In this document: piece after piece, positions 56,319-64,000 of the stretch | Numbering within the stretch: position 1 is the stretch's first letter | Layout: the number at the start of each line of letters is the position of its first letter | DNA from: Stutzerimonas stutzeri KOS6 | GTDB taxonomy: Bacteria > Pseudomonadota > Gammaproteobacteria > Pseudomonadales > Pseudomonadaceae | Length of the DNA: 64,000 nucleotides | Reading direction: 5' to 3' | Assembly: GCF_000307775.2 (NCBI RefSeq) | Contig: NZ_KK020676.1 | Coordinates: 2,504,341 to 2,568,340, forward strand | Made by a program: the position numbers and the translations under genes | Notes under the pieces: generated by a model | The model's database searches: none | Seen by the model: the letters and a program-made list of their open reading frames with translations, nothing else | Told to the model about the DNA's origin: nothing

Positions 56319-56483
56319 TCAAGGCGCAGCGAGTCCGGCAGCATTCATCGCCAGCCGTAAAAGCCAGGCAACGATCCCCAATGCCAGAACACTGGCGCCC
56401 CAGATCAGTACCAGCCAGCTCATGCGCTGCCACAGCGGCTTCTGCTCGTTGGCGCGGCGCGCTTTTTCATGATCTCCATCCAT
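56319..56483 (-). CDS. DUF2474 small subunit-like protein of the bd-type oxidase
   Basis: A 54-residue protein with a single membrane helix (about 24-44) and the DUF2474 pattern PLWQRMSWLVLIWGASVLAL. Such proteins lie directly after cioB/cydB and act like CydX, stabilising the oxidase. The ATG shares its last base with the first base of the cioB stop codon (TGATG), so translation is coupled. A longer frame into cioB is spurious. Confidence 0.85.
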   Translation of the reverse strand: MDGDHEKARRANEQKPLWQRMSWLVLIWGASVLALGIVAWLLRLAMNAAGLAAP

Positions 56484-57490
56484 CAGTGATACCCATCCTC
56501 GGCGCTGACCTTGCCGCGGAACACGTAGTAGCTCCAGGCCGTATACATCAGGATCAGGGGAAGAATCAGCAGCGCCCCGACCAGCGTGAACCCCTGGCTT
56601 TCGGGCGGAGCGGCTGCCTGCCAGATGCTCACCGACGGCGGAATGATGTTCGGCCACAAGCTGATGCCCAGGCCGCTGTAGCCGAGAAAGATCAGGGCCA
56701 GCGTCAACAGGAACGGCGTGTAGTTGGCGTAACGCTGGATCGAACGCAGCAGGCCGAAGGCGCATAGCAGCACCAGGATCGGCACCGGCATGAACAGAAG
56801 CAGATTGGGCATGCTGAACCAGCGCTCGGCGATATCCGGATGGTTCAGCGGCGTCCACAGGCTGACGATGCCGGTCACTGCCAGCACGGCCCAGACCAGC
56901 GGGACGCCGATGTCATGCATGCGTCGCTGAAGATCCCCCCCGGTACGCATCATCAGCCATGTGCAGCCCAGCAGCGCATAGGCAACGATCAGTGCCAGCC
57001 CGCAGAACAGCGAGAAAGGCGTCAGCCAGTCCAGCGCACCACCCGCATAGGCCCTGCCCTCGACCGGCAAGCCACTGATGAAGGCGCCGAGCACGACGCC
57101 CTGGAAAAAGGTCGCCGCCAGCGAGCCGCCGATGAAGGCCCGGTCCCAGATGTGCTGGCGCGCGCGGGTGACCTTGAAGCGAAATTCGAACGCCACACCG
57201 CGAAAGATCAGCCCCATCAACATGAAGATGATCGGTAGATACAGTGCCGATAGCACCACCGAATAGGCCAGCGGGAAGGCCGCGAAAAGGCCGGCCCCAC
57301 CCAGTACGAGCCAGGTTTCGTTGCCGTCCCAGACCGGTGCCACGGTGTTCATCATGACGTCGCGCGCCGAGCTGTCCCGAACGAACGGAAAGAGAATGCC
57401 GACGCCCAGATCGAACCCGTCCATCACCACGTACATCATGATGCCGAAGATGATGATCACCGCCCAGATCAGTGAAAGATCGATACCCAT
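56483..57490 (-). CDS. cioB: Cyanide-insensitive quinol oxidase subunit II
   Basis: CioB pairs with CioA in the bd-family quinol oxidase. The 335-residue protein has about eight to nine membrane helices and the CydB motifs MYVVMDGFDLGVGILFPF and NTVAPVWDGNETWLVLGGAGLFAAFP. It lies 3 bp after cioA and overlaps the DUF2474 gene by one base. Confidence 0.96.
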   Translation of the reverse strand: MGIDLSLIWAVIIIFGIMMYVVMDGFDLGVGILFPFVRDSSARDVMMNTVAPVWDGNETWLVLGGAGLFAAFPLAYSVVLSALYLPIIFMLMGLIFRGVAFEFRFKVTRARQHIWDRAFIGGSLAATFFQGVVLGAFISGLPVEGRAYAGGALDWLTPFSLFCGLALIVAYALLGCTWLMMRTGGDLQRRMHDIGVPLVWAVLAVTGIVSLWTPLNHPDIAERWFSMPNLLLFMPVPILVLLCAFGLLRSIQRYANYTPFLLTLALIFLGYSGLGISLWPNIIPPSVSIWQAAAPPESQGFTLVGALLILPLILMYTAWSYYVFRGKVSAEDGYH

Positions 57491-57493
57491 GGC

Positions 57494-58933
57494 TCAGTTC
57501 CTCTCGCCCAGTTGATCACTTTGCCCCTCGCCAATGCCTTCGTCGGCAGCCGATAGCGGCCGCATCGGCGTGCGCGCTTCGCCGGGACCGCCGGCACCTT
57601 TCTCGCGTCCCTCGCTGATCACCGGGCCTTTGTTCACCAGACGCAGGATATAGAGCATGCCAATCCCGAATACCGCGAAGTAGACGATGACGAACATCGC
57701 CAAGGTAAGCCCGAGCTGGCCGGCGCCATGGCTGGAGACCGCATCCTCGGTGCGCATCAGCCCGTATATCACCCAGGGTTGGCGGCCTATTTCGGTGGTG
57801 TACCAGCCAGCCAGGATAGCGATCAGCCCGGCCGGCCCCATGCACAGCACCAGCCGCAGGAACGGCCGAGTGCTGTACAACCGCGCACCGCGACGCAACA
57901 GCAGGCTCCAGATGCCGGTAAAGATCATCAACAGGCCGAGGGCGACCATGATGCGAAACGTCCAGAACACGACGGTCGAGTTCGGTCGATCCTCCGGCGG
58001 GAAGTCCTTCAGCGCCGGAATCGGTTCGCTCAGGCTGTGCTTGAGAATCAGGCTGCCAAGATAGGGAATCTCCACCTTGAAGTGCGTTTTCTCCGCTTCC
58101 ATGTCCGGCCAACCGAACAACAGCAGCGGGGTCGGACCGCCGCCGGAATTGTCCCAATGTCCTTCCATCGCGGCGATTTTCGCCGGTTGATGTTCAAGGG
58201 TGTTCAGCCCGTGCAAGTCCCCGATCATGGCCTGCACTGGCGCCACCAGCAGCGCCATCCACATCGCCATCGAAAGCATCTTGCGTATCGCCGGGTTGTC
58301 GTTGCCGCGCAACAGATGCCAGGCGGCCGAGGCACCGACGAAGAAAGCGGTGGCCAGAAAAGCGGCGACGGCCATGTGAGACAGGCGATACGGAAACGAC
58401 GGGTTGAAGATGACCGCCAGCCAGTCCACCGGCACCACGATGCCATCGATGATCTCGTGGCCCTGCGGGGTGTGCATCCAACTGTTCGAGGCGAGGATCC
58501 AGAAAGTCGATATCAGCGTGCCGAGCGCAACCATGACGGTGGAGAAGAAGTGCAGCAGCGGACCAACGCGGTTCCAGCCAAACAGCATCACGCCGAGGAA
58601 CCCCGCCTCGAGGAAGAATGCCGTCAGCACTTCATAAGTCAGCAGCGGCCCGGTCACGCTGCCGGCGAATTCGGAGTAGGCGCTCCAGTTGGTGCCGAAC
58701 TGGTAGGCCATGACGATGCCGGAAACCACACCCATGCCGAAATTCACGGCGAAGATCTTCAGCCAGAAATGGTAGAGATCGCGGTAGACCTCTTCGCCCG
58801 TCTTCAGCCACAGGCCTTCGAGCACGGCGAGATAACTGGCGAGCCCGATGGTGATCGCCGGGAAGATGATGTGGAACGTGATGGTGAAAGCGAACTGGAT
58901 TCGCGCAAGCTCAAGTGCTTCCAATCCGAACAT
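57494..58933 (-). CDS. cioA: Cyanide-insensitive quinol oxidase subunit I
   Basis: CioA holds the haems of a bd-family oxidase that reduces O2 with quinol and tolerates cyanide. From the ATG at 58933 (GAGGAG upstream) it has 479 residues and about nine helices. His21 matches the haem ligand near the N-terminus, and GRQPWVIYGLMRT is the conserved GRQPW segment. The short Q-loop is the CioA type rather than the long E. coli CydA type. No ANR-like box was seen in the 192 bp upstream. Confidence 0.96.
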   Translation of the reverse strand: MFGLEALELARIQFAFTITFHIIFPAITIGLASYLAVLEGLWLKTGEEVYRDLYHFWLKIFAVNFGMGVVSGIVMAYQFGTNWSAYSEFAGSVTGPLLTYEVLTAFFLEAGFLGVMLFGWNRVGPLLHFFSTVMVALGTLISTFWILASNSWMHTPQGHEIIDGIVVPVDWLAVIFNPSFPYRLSHMAVAAFLATAFFVGASAAWHLLRGNDNPAIRKMLSMAMWMALLVAPVQAMIGDLHGLNTLEHQPAKIAAMEGHWDNSGGGPTPLLLFGWPDMEAEKTHFKVEIPYLGSLILKHSLSEPIPALKDFPPEDRPNSTVVFWTFRIMVALGLLMIFTGIWSLLLRRGARLYSTRPFLRLVLCMGPAGLIAILAGWYTTEIGRQPWVIYGLMRTEDAVSSHGAGQLGLTLAMFVIVYFAVFGIGMLYILRLVNKGPVISEGREKGAGGPGEARTPMRPLSAADEGIGEGQSDQLGERN

Positions 58934-59125
58934 GGGCAACTCCTCGTCAGATGATCCCCTGCCCTGCCCCAGCAGATGCGGGTCAGGACAAGTGACAGCA
59001 GATCGCGCCGAGGGTGCGCCCGGTTTCGGTGCCACATCGTCACGCCGGCCCATGATCAGCGGTCGATGCGGCAGAGCAACCGGCGTCTATGCTGATCTTG
59101 CCGCGCCAGATCAGGAGCACCGTCG

Positions 59126-60169
59126 ATGCCGATCGGTTCAGTCATTCCGCCGTACATCCTTGACCGTATCGTTGACCGCGGCTCGCCCCATCAGCGTGAC
59201 TGCGCCCTGGCAACGCTTGACCAATTGCGCGGCCTGCTACCCAACCCCGGCCCGCCGCGCCGTACCGCAATCGCCGAGCTGGGCGAGCAACGCACGCCCG
59301 GTCATCCGCAACGGCGCATCCACGATGCCGAGCAGCGCATGCAACTGCCGGGGGCCGTGCGTCGCCGCGAAGGCCAGCCGGGTACCGGCGATCCAGCCGT
59401 GGACGAGGCCTACGACGCCTTAGGCGCGACCTACACATTCTTCTGGCAGACGTTCCAGCGCGACTCGATCGACGATCTGGGCATGCCGCTGATCGGCACG
59501 GTGCACTATGGCCAGGGTTACGAAAACGCATTCTGGAATGGCGAGCAGATGGTATTCGGCGACGGTGACGGCGAGCTGTTCCAGCGTTTCACCCGGTCAC
59601 TGGATGTGGTGGCTCATGAACTGGCACACGGGTTGATCGAAAGCGAAGCCGGGCTGCTGTATTTCAACCAGTCCGGCGCGCTGAACGAATCGGTTTCGGA
59701 CGTTTTCGGCGTACTGACCAAGCAGCACTCGCTCGGTCAGAAGGCTGCGCAAGCCGATTGGCTGGTCGGTGCCGAGCTACTCAGCGACAAGGTACGCGGC
59801 GTGGCGCTACGCTCCATGGCGAACCCCGGCACGGCTTATGACGATCCCCTGCTCGGCCGCGATCCGCAGCCGTCGCACATGCGCGACTTCATCGAAACCC
59901 GGGAGGACAATGGCGGCGTGCACCTGAACTCCGGCATCCCCAACCGTGCGTTCTATCTTGCCGCCGTTGCGCTGGGTGGCTATGCATGGGAACAGGCAGG
60001 ACGCATCTGGTACGACGCCATCTGCGACCGGCAACTACCGAAAGATGCCGATTTCGTGACTTTCGCCCATACGACGCTCGAGCATGCCGCCCGCTCCTTC
60101 GGCGCGCATTCCAGGCACGTCGAAGTGCTGCACCAGGCCTGGCACGCAGTCGGCGTACTGCAAGGTTGA
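59126..60169 (+). CDS. Protealysin-type M4 metallopeptidase
   Basis: A 347-residue thermolysin-family zinc peptidase. There is no signal peptide. Instead a short N-terminal propeptide (about 1-50) carries IPPYILD, the PPL motif of protealysin-like precursors. The zinc site is HELAH (His164, Glu165, His168) with Glu188 in NESVSDVFG. The C-terminal half has GGVHLNSGIPNRAFY and the late His region of the active site. It is thus expected to act inside the cell or leave by a non-Sec way. An emfourin-type inhibitor gene follows at 9 bp. Confidence 0.92.
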   Translation: MPIGSVIPPYILDRIVDRGSPHQRDCALATLDQLRGLLPNPGPPRRTAIAELGEQRTPGHPQRRIHDAEQRMQLPGAVRRREGQPGTGDPAVDEAYDALGATYTFFWQTFQRDSIDDLGMPLIGTVHYGQGYENAFWNGEQMVFGDGDGELFQRFTRSLDVVAHELAHGLIESEAGLLYFNQSGALNESVSDVFGVLTKQHSLGQKAAQADWLVGAELLSDKVRGVALRSMANPGTAYDDPLLGRDPQPSHMRDFIETREDNGGVHLNSGIPNRAFYLAAVALGGYAWEQAGRIWYDAICDRQLPKDADFVTFAHTTLEHAARSFGAHSRHVEVLHQAWHAVGVLQG

Positions 60170-60178
60170 GGAGGCAGG

Positions 60179-60508
60179 ATGAAAATGCCGGAGCTGGGGC
60201 CGAATACTTCGCTGCGGGTATCCCGCGAAGGCGGTTTCGTCGCGGCACCGGGGCTCGCCCGGCCTCGCCGGATCGAATTCACCGGTTGCGACACGACCCA
60301 GCGGCAGGCGCTCTGCTCGGTGCTCGAGCGGTGTCTAGCGGTGGCCGGCAAGATCGTCGGCAGCGGTGACCAGCGCTACTTCCGTGTCGAGCTGCACTAC
60401 CGTCGCGGAAATGCAGACGCCGAGCTGGTCCTGCAGATACCCGAGGATCGCGCACCGCGGGAACTGGTGCAGTTATGGCAGCACGGCGCCATCACTGACG
60501 TGACCTGA
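60179..60508 (+). CDS. Emfourin-type inhibitor of the M4 peptidase
   Basis: A 109-residue protein of the protealysin-associated (emfourin) family, judged by size, position and the pattern SLRVSREGGFVAAPGL with a C-terminal QIPEDRAPRELVQLWQHG. Known emfourins block protealysin-like peptidases in the same operon. GAGG precedes the ATG, 9 bp after the peptidase stop. The pair reads as a protease plus self-protection unit. Binding itself is inferred. Confidence 0.8.
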   Translation: MKMPELGPNTSLRVSREGGFVAAPGLARPRRIEFTGCDTTQRQALCSVLERCLAVAGKIVGSGDQRYFRVELHYRRGNADAELVLQIPEDRAPRELVQLWQHGAITDVT

Positions 60509-60520
60509 GGCATATGAGCG

Positions 60521-62656
60521 TTACAGCCGCACGATGCCACCGGCATCGAGCAGAGCGGTAAGTTGCGCAGCGGGCAGCGGCCGTGACAGCAGATACCCCT
60601 GGAACTCGTCGCAGCCGTGATCACAGAGGTAGTCGAACTGCAGCTGATTCTCCACGCCCTCAGCCACCACCGTCTTGTGCAGGCTCTTGCCCAGCGAGAT
60701 GGCCGCTCGCGCGATCATCGCCACCTCTTCCTCCTGTTCAAGCCCGGTGACCAGCGAGCGGTCGATCTTGATGATATCCAGCGGAAAACGCCGCAGGTAA
60801 CTGAGCGATGAATAGCCGGTGCCGAAATCGTCCATGGCCAGCCGGAAGCCGAGCGCCTTGAACTCGGCAAGTATCGTGACGGCCCGCGTGTCATCGCCGA
60901 GGAACAGGGTTTCGGTAATCTCCAGTTCGACCTGTGTGGCCGGCAAACCGACTGCGTTCAGTACAGCGGCGACCCGCTCGACCACGTCGTCGCCCAGAAA
61001 CAGCAGCGGCGACAGGTTCACAGCCACCAGCAGTGGCGTATCGCGGTCCTCGTTCCAGCGTCGCGCATCGCTGAAGGCACGGCGCAGGACGGCCAGGGTC
61101 AGGGGCATGATCAGCCCGCTTTCCTCCGCCACCGGGATGAAGCGATCGGGCCCGATCACCCCCAGCTCCGAGTGCGTCCAGCGCGCCAACGCTTCGACAC
61201 CGACTATCCGGCAGGATGCATCGACCTTCGGCTGGTAGTGCACCGCGAACTCGTCACGCTCCAGCGCGACGCGCATCGCCGCCTCCAGATTCAGACGCTC
61301 GTCCGCAATCCGATTGAGTTCAGGGGTGAAGAACTGGAAATTGTTGCGCCCGCGCTTCTTCGCCGCATACATGGCGATGTCGGCGTGCTTGAGCAGGCTC
61401 TGGGCGTCGTCGCCATCGTCGGGAAACATCGCGACGCCAAGGCTGGCACCGACCTGGAATTCGCGACCGGAAAGCGCGACCGGCCGGCGAATCTCGTTCA
61501 GCACCCGCTCGAGCAGCGAGATCACCGTGCTGACACGGTAGTGATCGCTAAGCACCAGCACGAATTCGTCGCCACCGACCCTTGCGACCGTGTCGGAGCC
61601 GCGCAGACTGCTGGCAAGACGAGCGGCGATGCTCTTGAGCAGTTCGTCGCCGGCGACATGGCCAAGACCGTCATTGATGAACTTGAAATTGTCCAGATCG
61701 ATGAACACCAGCGTCAGGTAGTAACCCAGACGTGCCGCACGGGCGAGTCCCTGATCGATGCGATCATTGAGCAGGACGCGATTGGGCAAGCCAGTCAGCA
61801 GATCGTGGTTGGCCTGGCGTTCCAACTGCTGCTGATAATGTTTGCGCTCGGAAATGTCCTGTACGGTTCCTTCGTAGCAGATGAACTCACCGTTCGCACC
61901 GCGCACCACATGTGCGTTCTCGGAAATCCAGATCCGCGCGCCGTCGCGGCGATACACCTCGGACTCGAAGTTGAGCACCTCACCCTGCTCTTCCATCAAC
62001 AGGCAGAACGCCTCGCGGCGTCCGTGCTGGACGTACAGGCGGCGCTCTATGTCAGCCAGGTCGGCAACCAGCTCGGTTGCACTGTCATAGCCATAGATGC
62101 GTGCCAGCGCGGGGTTGGCCGCCAGGTAACGGCCATCGCGCGTCGACTGGAAAATGCCCTCGGAGGCATTCTCGAAGATGCTGCGGTAGCGCAATTCCGC
62201 CTGCTCCAGGGCATCGAGCACCGCCCGCTGCGGGCTGATGTCTTCGATAAAGCCCTCCACCACGATCTCGCCCTGCTCGTCCGGTACGGCGACACCGCGC
62301 TCGATCACCCATTTGAGGCTCCCCATCGCGGTGCTGATCCGATATTGCACGGAAAACCTTCCACAACCTGCAATGGCTGCCTCGATGCAATGTCGGACCC
62401 GCAGGCGATCATCCGGATGGGTGATCTGCTCCCAGCTGATGCGGGTGGCGTCTACCAGCTCAGCAGCACTGTAGCCGCAAAGACCCAGGGCACCCTGGCT
62501 GACGAAGATCATTGTCCAGGACGCGTCGTTGCGGCAACGAAAGGCCATGCCCTCGAGATTGTGGATCAGGGTATCGAGGACGCGTGAGCGGTCCAGAACT
62601 TCACAGCTGAGCAGGCTGCTGCGTCGATTGGTTACTGCAGAAGATTCTCGGGTCAT
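60521..62656 (-). CDS. PAS-PAS-GGDEF-EAL cyclic-di-GMP protein
   Basis: A 711-residue soluble sensor with two PAS domains (about 25-140 and 150-270), a GGDEF cyclase domain with intact GGDEF (361-365) and an RxxD inhibitory site five residues before it, and an EAL phosphodiesterase domain with EALARW (488-493), DDFGTGYSS, and AEGVEN, which look catalytic. The input signal is unknown. The start at 62656 is chosen by PAS alignment; upstream in-frame Met at 62701 and a longer frame to 62863 exist without ribosome sites. Both enzyme activities seem possible, so the net effect on cyclic-di-GMP is not predictable. Confidence 0.9.
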   Translation of the reverse strand: MTRESSAVTNRRSSLLSCEVLDRSRVLDTLIHNLEGMAFRCRNDASWTMIFVSQGALGLCGYSAAELVDATRISWEQITHPDDRLRVRHCIEAAIAGCGRFSVQYRISTAMGSLKWVIERGVAVPDEQGEIVVEGFIEDISPQRAVLDALEQAELRYRSIFENASEGIFQSTRDGRYLAANPALARIYGYDSATELVADLADIERRLYVQHGRREAFCLLMEEQGEVLNFESEVYRRDGARIWISENAHVVRGANGEFICYEGTVQDISERKHYQQQLERQANHDLLTGLPNRVLLNDRIDQGLARAARLGYYLTLVFIDLDNFKFINDGLGHVAGDELLKSIAARLASSLRGSDTVARVGGDEFVLVLSDHYRVSTVISLLERVLNEIRRPVALSGREFQVGASLGVAMFPDDGDDAQSLLKHADIAMYAAKKRGRNNFQFFTPELNRIADERLNLEAAMRVALERDEFAVHYQPKVDASCRIVGVEALARWTHSELGVIGPDRFIPVAEESGLIMPLTLAVLRRAFSDARRWNEDRDTPLLVAVNLSPLLFLGDDVVERVAAVLNAVGLPATQVELEITETLFLGDDTRAVTILAEFKALGFRLAMDDFGTGYSSLSYLRRFPLDIIKIDRSLVTGLEQEEEVAMIARAAISLGKSLHKTVVAEGVENQLQFDYLCDHGCDEFQGYLLSRPLPAAQLTALLDAGGIVRL

Positions 62657-63142
62657 TGCGTATCTTGGCAAATGTTCCTGCCGCGGATGTTGTCGGCTCA
62701 TGGAAGCGGTACGAACACCACAACGTGCAGGAAAGGCAGAAAACTTCCTGCACAGCAAGAAACGCTCCAGTCTGGGGCAGTCAGCCAATGATCCGGCTGT
62801 CTCGGCCAGTCGCCGGAGCGCACTGCGCACCATAAGCGAGCGCGACACAACTGCCAGCCCCAACCCAGTGCACTGCTTCTGCCAACGAACGAAGTTCGAA
62901 GAGTTGGGGCCCAGAAAACCCGAAGGGCGCTTTCCTGAAGCCAGAGCCGTTCAGTGAGCTTATGACGCAACGGACGGGACTCGAACCTGCGACTCCGGCA
63001 TGGCATGTACTTTTCTTTGTCGACCCATGTGAATGTCAACAGCCCCTGGACGCAAGCGTTGCTCTGCTCACCCAGGGCTGCACGACGTGCTGGCCGTCAG
63101 TCGCCAAAGCGCATGGAGGGTCGGGCCGGCACCGTACATTGG
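62657..63142. other. 486-bp gap without a supported gene; holds a tRNA 3'-end-like fragment
   Basis: The gap between the EAL gene and etfA has no convincing ORF. On the minus strand GGTTCGAGTCCC (62976-62987) and its flanks (GCAGG before, CCGTCCGTTGCG after) look like a tRNA T-arm and part of an acceptor stem. However, one T-stem pair mismatches, and no matching 5' acceptor strand (GCAACGG) is found upstream. It is at most a tRNA relic. A loose GC-rich inverted repeat (about 63040-63085) is also present. Confidence 0.4.
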
Positions 63143-64000
63143 TCAGTGGAGGCGGTTGGCCAGCTCCGGCACGATCTCGAACAGGTCGCCCACCAGGCCG
63201 TAGTCGGCTACCTGGAAGATCGGCGCTTCCTCGTCCTTGTTGATCGCGACGATCACCTTGGAGTCCTTCATGCCGGCCAGGTGCTGGATGGCACCGGAGA
63301 TACCGACCGCGATGTACAGCTGCGGTGCGACGATCTTGCCGGTCTGGCCGACCTGCATGTCGTTCGGCACGAAACCGGCGTCGACTGCGGCACGCGAGGC
63401 GCCGACTGCCGCGCCGAGCTTGTCGGCCAGCGAGTACAGGTGCTTGAAGTTGTCGCCGTTCTGCATGCCACGGCCGCCGGAAACGACGATCTTGGCGGCG
63501 GTCAGCTCGGGACGATCCGACTTGGCCAGCTCTTCGCCGACGAAGGCGGACTTGCCGGCGTCGCCGGTGCCGGAGATCTGCTCGACCACAGCCGAACCGC
63601 CGGTGGCATTCACGGCATCGAAGCCGGTCGCACGCACGGTGATGACCTTGATCGCGGCGCTGGACTGCACGGTCGCGATGGCGTTACCGGCATAGATCGG
63701 GCGCTTGAAGGTATCGGCGCTTTCAACCGCGATGATCTCGGAAATCTGGTCGACGTCCAGCTGGGCGGCGACGCGCGGCAGGAAGTTCTTGCCGTTGGTG
63801 GTGGCAGCCGCCAGCACGTGGCTGTAGTTGGATGCCAGGCCAGCGATCAGCGGCGCGACGTTTTCCGGCAGTTGGTTGGCATAGGCTGCGTCATCGGCAA
63901 CCAGTACCTTGGCCACGCCTTCGATCTGCGCGGCGACCTCGCCGATGGCAGCGCAACCGCTGCCGGCTACCAGTACGTGGATGTCGCCACCGATCTTGGC
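63143..64000 (-). CDS. etfA: Electron transfer flavoprotein subunit alpha (5' end outside window)
   Basis: EtfA with EtfB carries electrons from acyl-CoA and other dehydrogenases to the quinone pool. The frame continues to the window edge ([15 protein letters not shown]... at 64000), so the first 20-odd residues are missing. The FAD domain shows [42 protein letters not shown] and [26 protein letters not shown]. An internal GTG near 63916 is not the start. The upstream partner etfB would lie beyond the edge. Confidence 0.95.
   Translation of the reverse strand, partial: AKIGGDIHVLVAGSGCAAIGEVAAQIEGVAKVLVADDAAYANQLPENVAPLIAGLASNYSHVLAAATTNGKNFLPRVAAQLDVDQISEIIAVESADTFKRPIYAGNAIATVQSSAAIKVITVRATGFDAVNATGGSAVVEQISGTGDAGKSAFVGEELAKSDRPELTAAKIVVSGGRGMQNGDNFKHLYSLADKLGAAVGASRAAVDAGFVPNDMQVGQTGKIVAPQLYIAVGISGAIQHLAGMKDSKVIVAINKDEEAPIFQVADYGLVGDLFEIVPELANRLH

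Noticed and set aside
56206..56433. A 75-codon Cys-rich minus-strand frame overlapping the DUF2474 gene
   Set aside because: It overlaps the better-supported small oxidase subunit in another frame and spans the hairpin.
62529..62957. A 142-codon plus-strand frame near the start of the PAS-GGDEF-EAL gene
   Set aside because: Low-quality Arg/Ser-rich sequence partly antisense to the sensor gene, with no ribosome site.

Overview
The window is a stretch of chromosome from a GC-rich gammaproteobacterium, most likely of the Pseudomonas stutzeri (Stutzerimonas) group. The grounds are protein similarity recognised by eye, the pseudomonad gene orders smc-zipA-ligA, tusA/rlmM/acnA/aer, ccoNOP-ccoNOQP-ccoGHIS-hemN-anr-apt and dnaX-ybaB-recR, and an upstream cbb3 operon without ccoQ. 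I see no insertion sequence, prophage, CRISPR array or rRNA. Most of it is ordinary, densely packed core genome.

Layout. 1-7963 (minus strand): ligA (cut by the window edge), zipA, smc and moaA, with a 46-bp tandem palindromic repeat between ligA and zipA. 8153-9551 (plus): a voltage-gated-type ion channel with a zinc ribbon, and a small CopD-like membrane protein. 9651-14888: a DUF2231 gene divergent from an unusual caa3-type oxidase operon (lipoprotein subunit II with cytochrome c, a subunit I+III fusion, a small membrane protein, CtaG). 14911-20959: tusA, rlmM, acnA and aer. 21013-33866: a hydrolase, two tandem cbb3 oxidase operons, then ccoG, ccoH, ccoI, ccoS and a SafE-like membrane protein. 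33881-38369: nadE divergent from hemN, then anr, apt and an SCO-type copper chaperone. 38399-41716 (minus): a NitT/TauT-like ABC transporter operon with two different periplasmic binding proteins. 41862-46150 (minus): recR, ybaB, dnaX, pdxB. 46271-47665: a MATE exporter. 47676-51112 (minus): a three-gene operon of a coiled-coil protein, a PLP deaminase/desulfhydrase-like enzyme and a double cNMP-rhodanese fusion. 51301-56021: fadH with an NTF2-like gene, divergent from a nitrilase-like gene and an AraC regulator. 56049-58933 (minus): cioAB, a DUF2474 small subunit, and a 28-codon ORF. 59126-60508: a protealysin-type M4 peptidase and its emfourin-type inhibitor. 60521-62656 (minus): a PAS-PAS-GGDEF-EAL protein. 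63143-64000 (minus): etfA, cut by the window edge.

The theme is respiration and oxygen sensing. Four terminal oxidases (caa3-like, two cbb3, cyanide-insensitive bd-type) lie within about 49 kb, together with cbb3 maturation genes, an SCO copper chaperone, oxygen-independent haem synthesis, the iron-sulfur oxygen sensor ANR, and the aerotaxis receptor. Sites of the form TTGA(T/C)-N4-GTCAA lie upstream of the first cbb3 operon and of hemN, so ANR probably controls both. No such box is visible before the second cbb3 operon.

Most unusual points: the caa3-like subunit I has Gln where the K-channel Lys is expected; two stem-loops occupy the place of ccoQ in the first cbb3 operon; ccoO1 and ccoO2 share a 182-bp identical block; paired TGATCA palindromes lie between fadH and the nitrilase/AraC pair; and the coiled-coil/PLP/cNMP-rhodanese operon has no function I can assign. 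Nothing here is firmly a new defence or mobile system.
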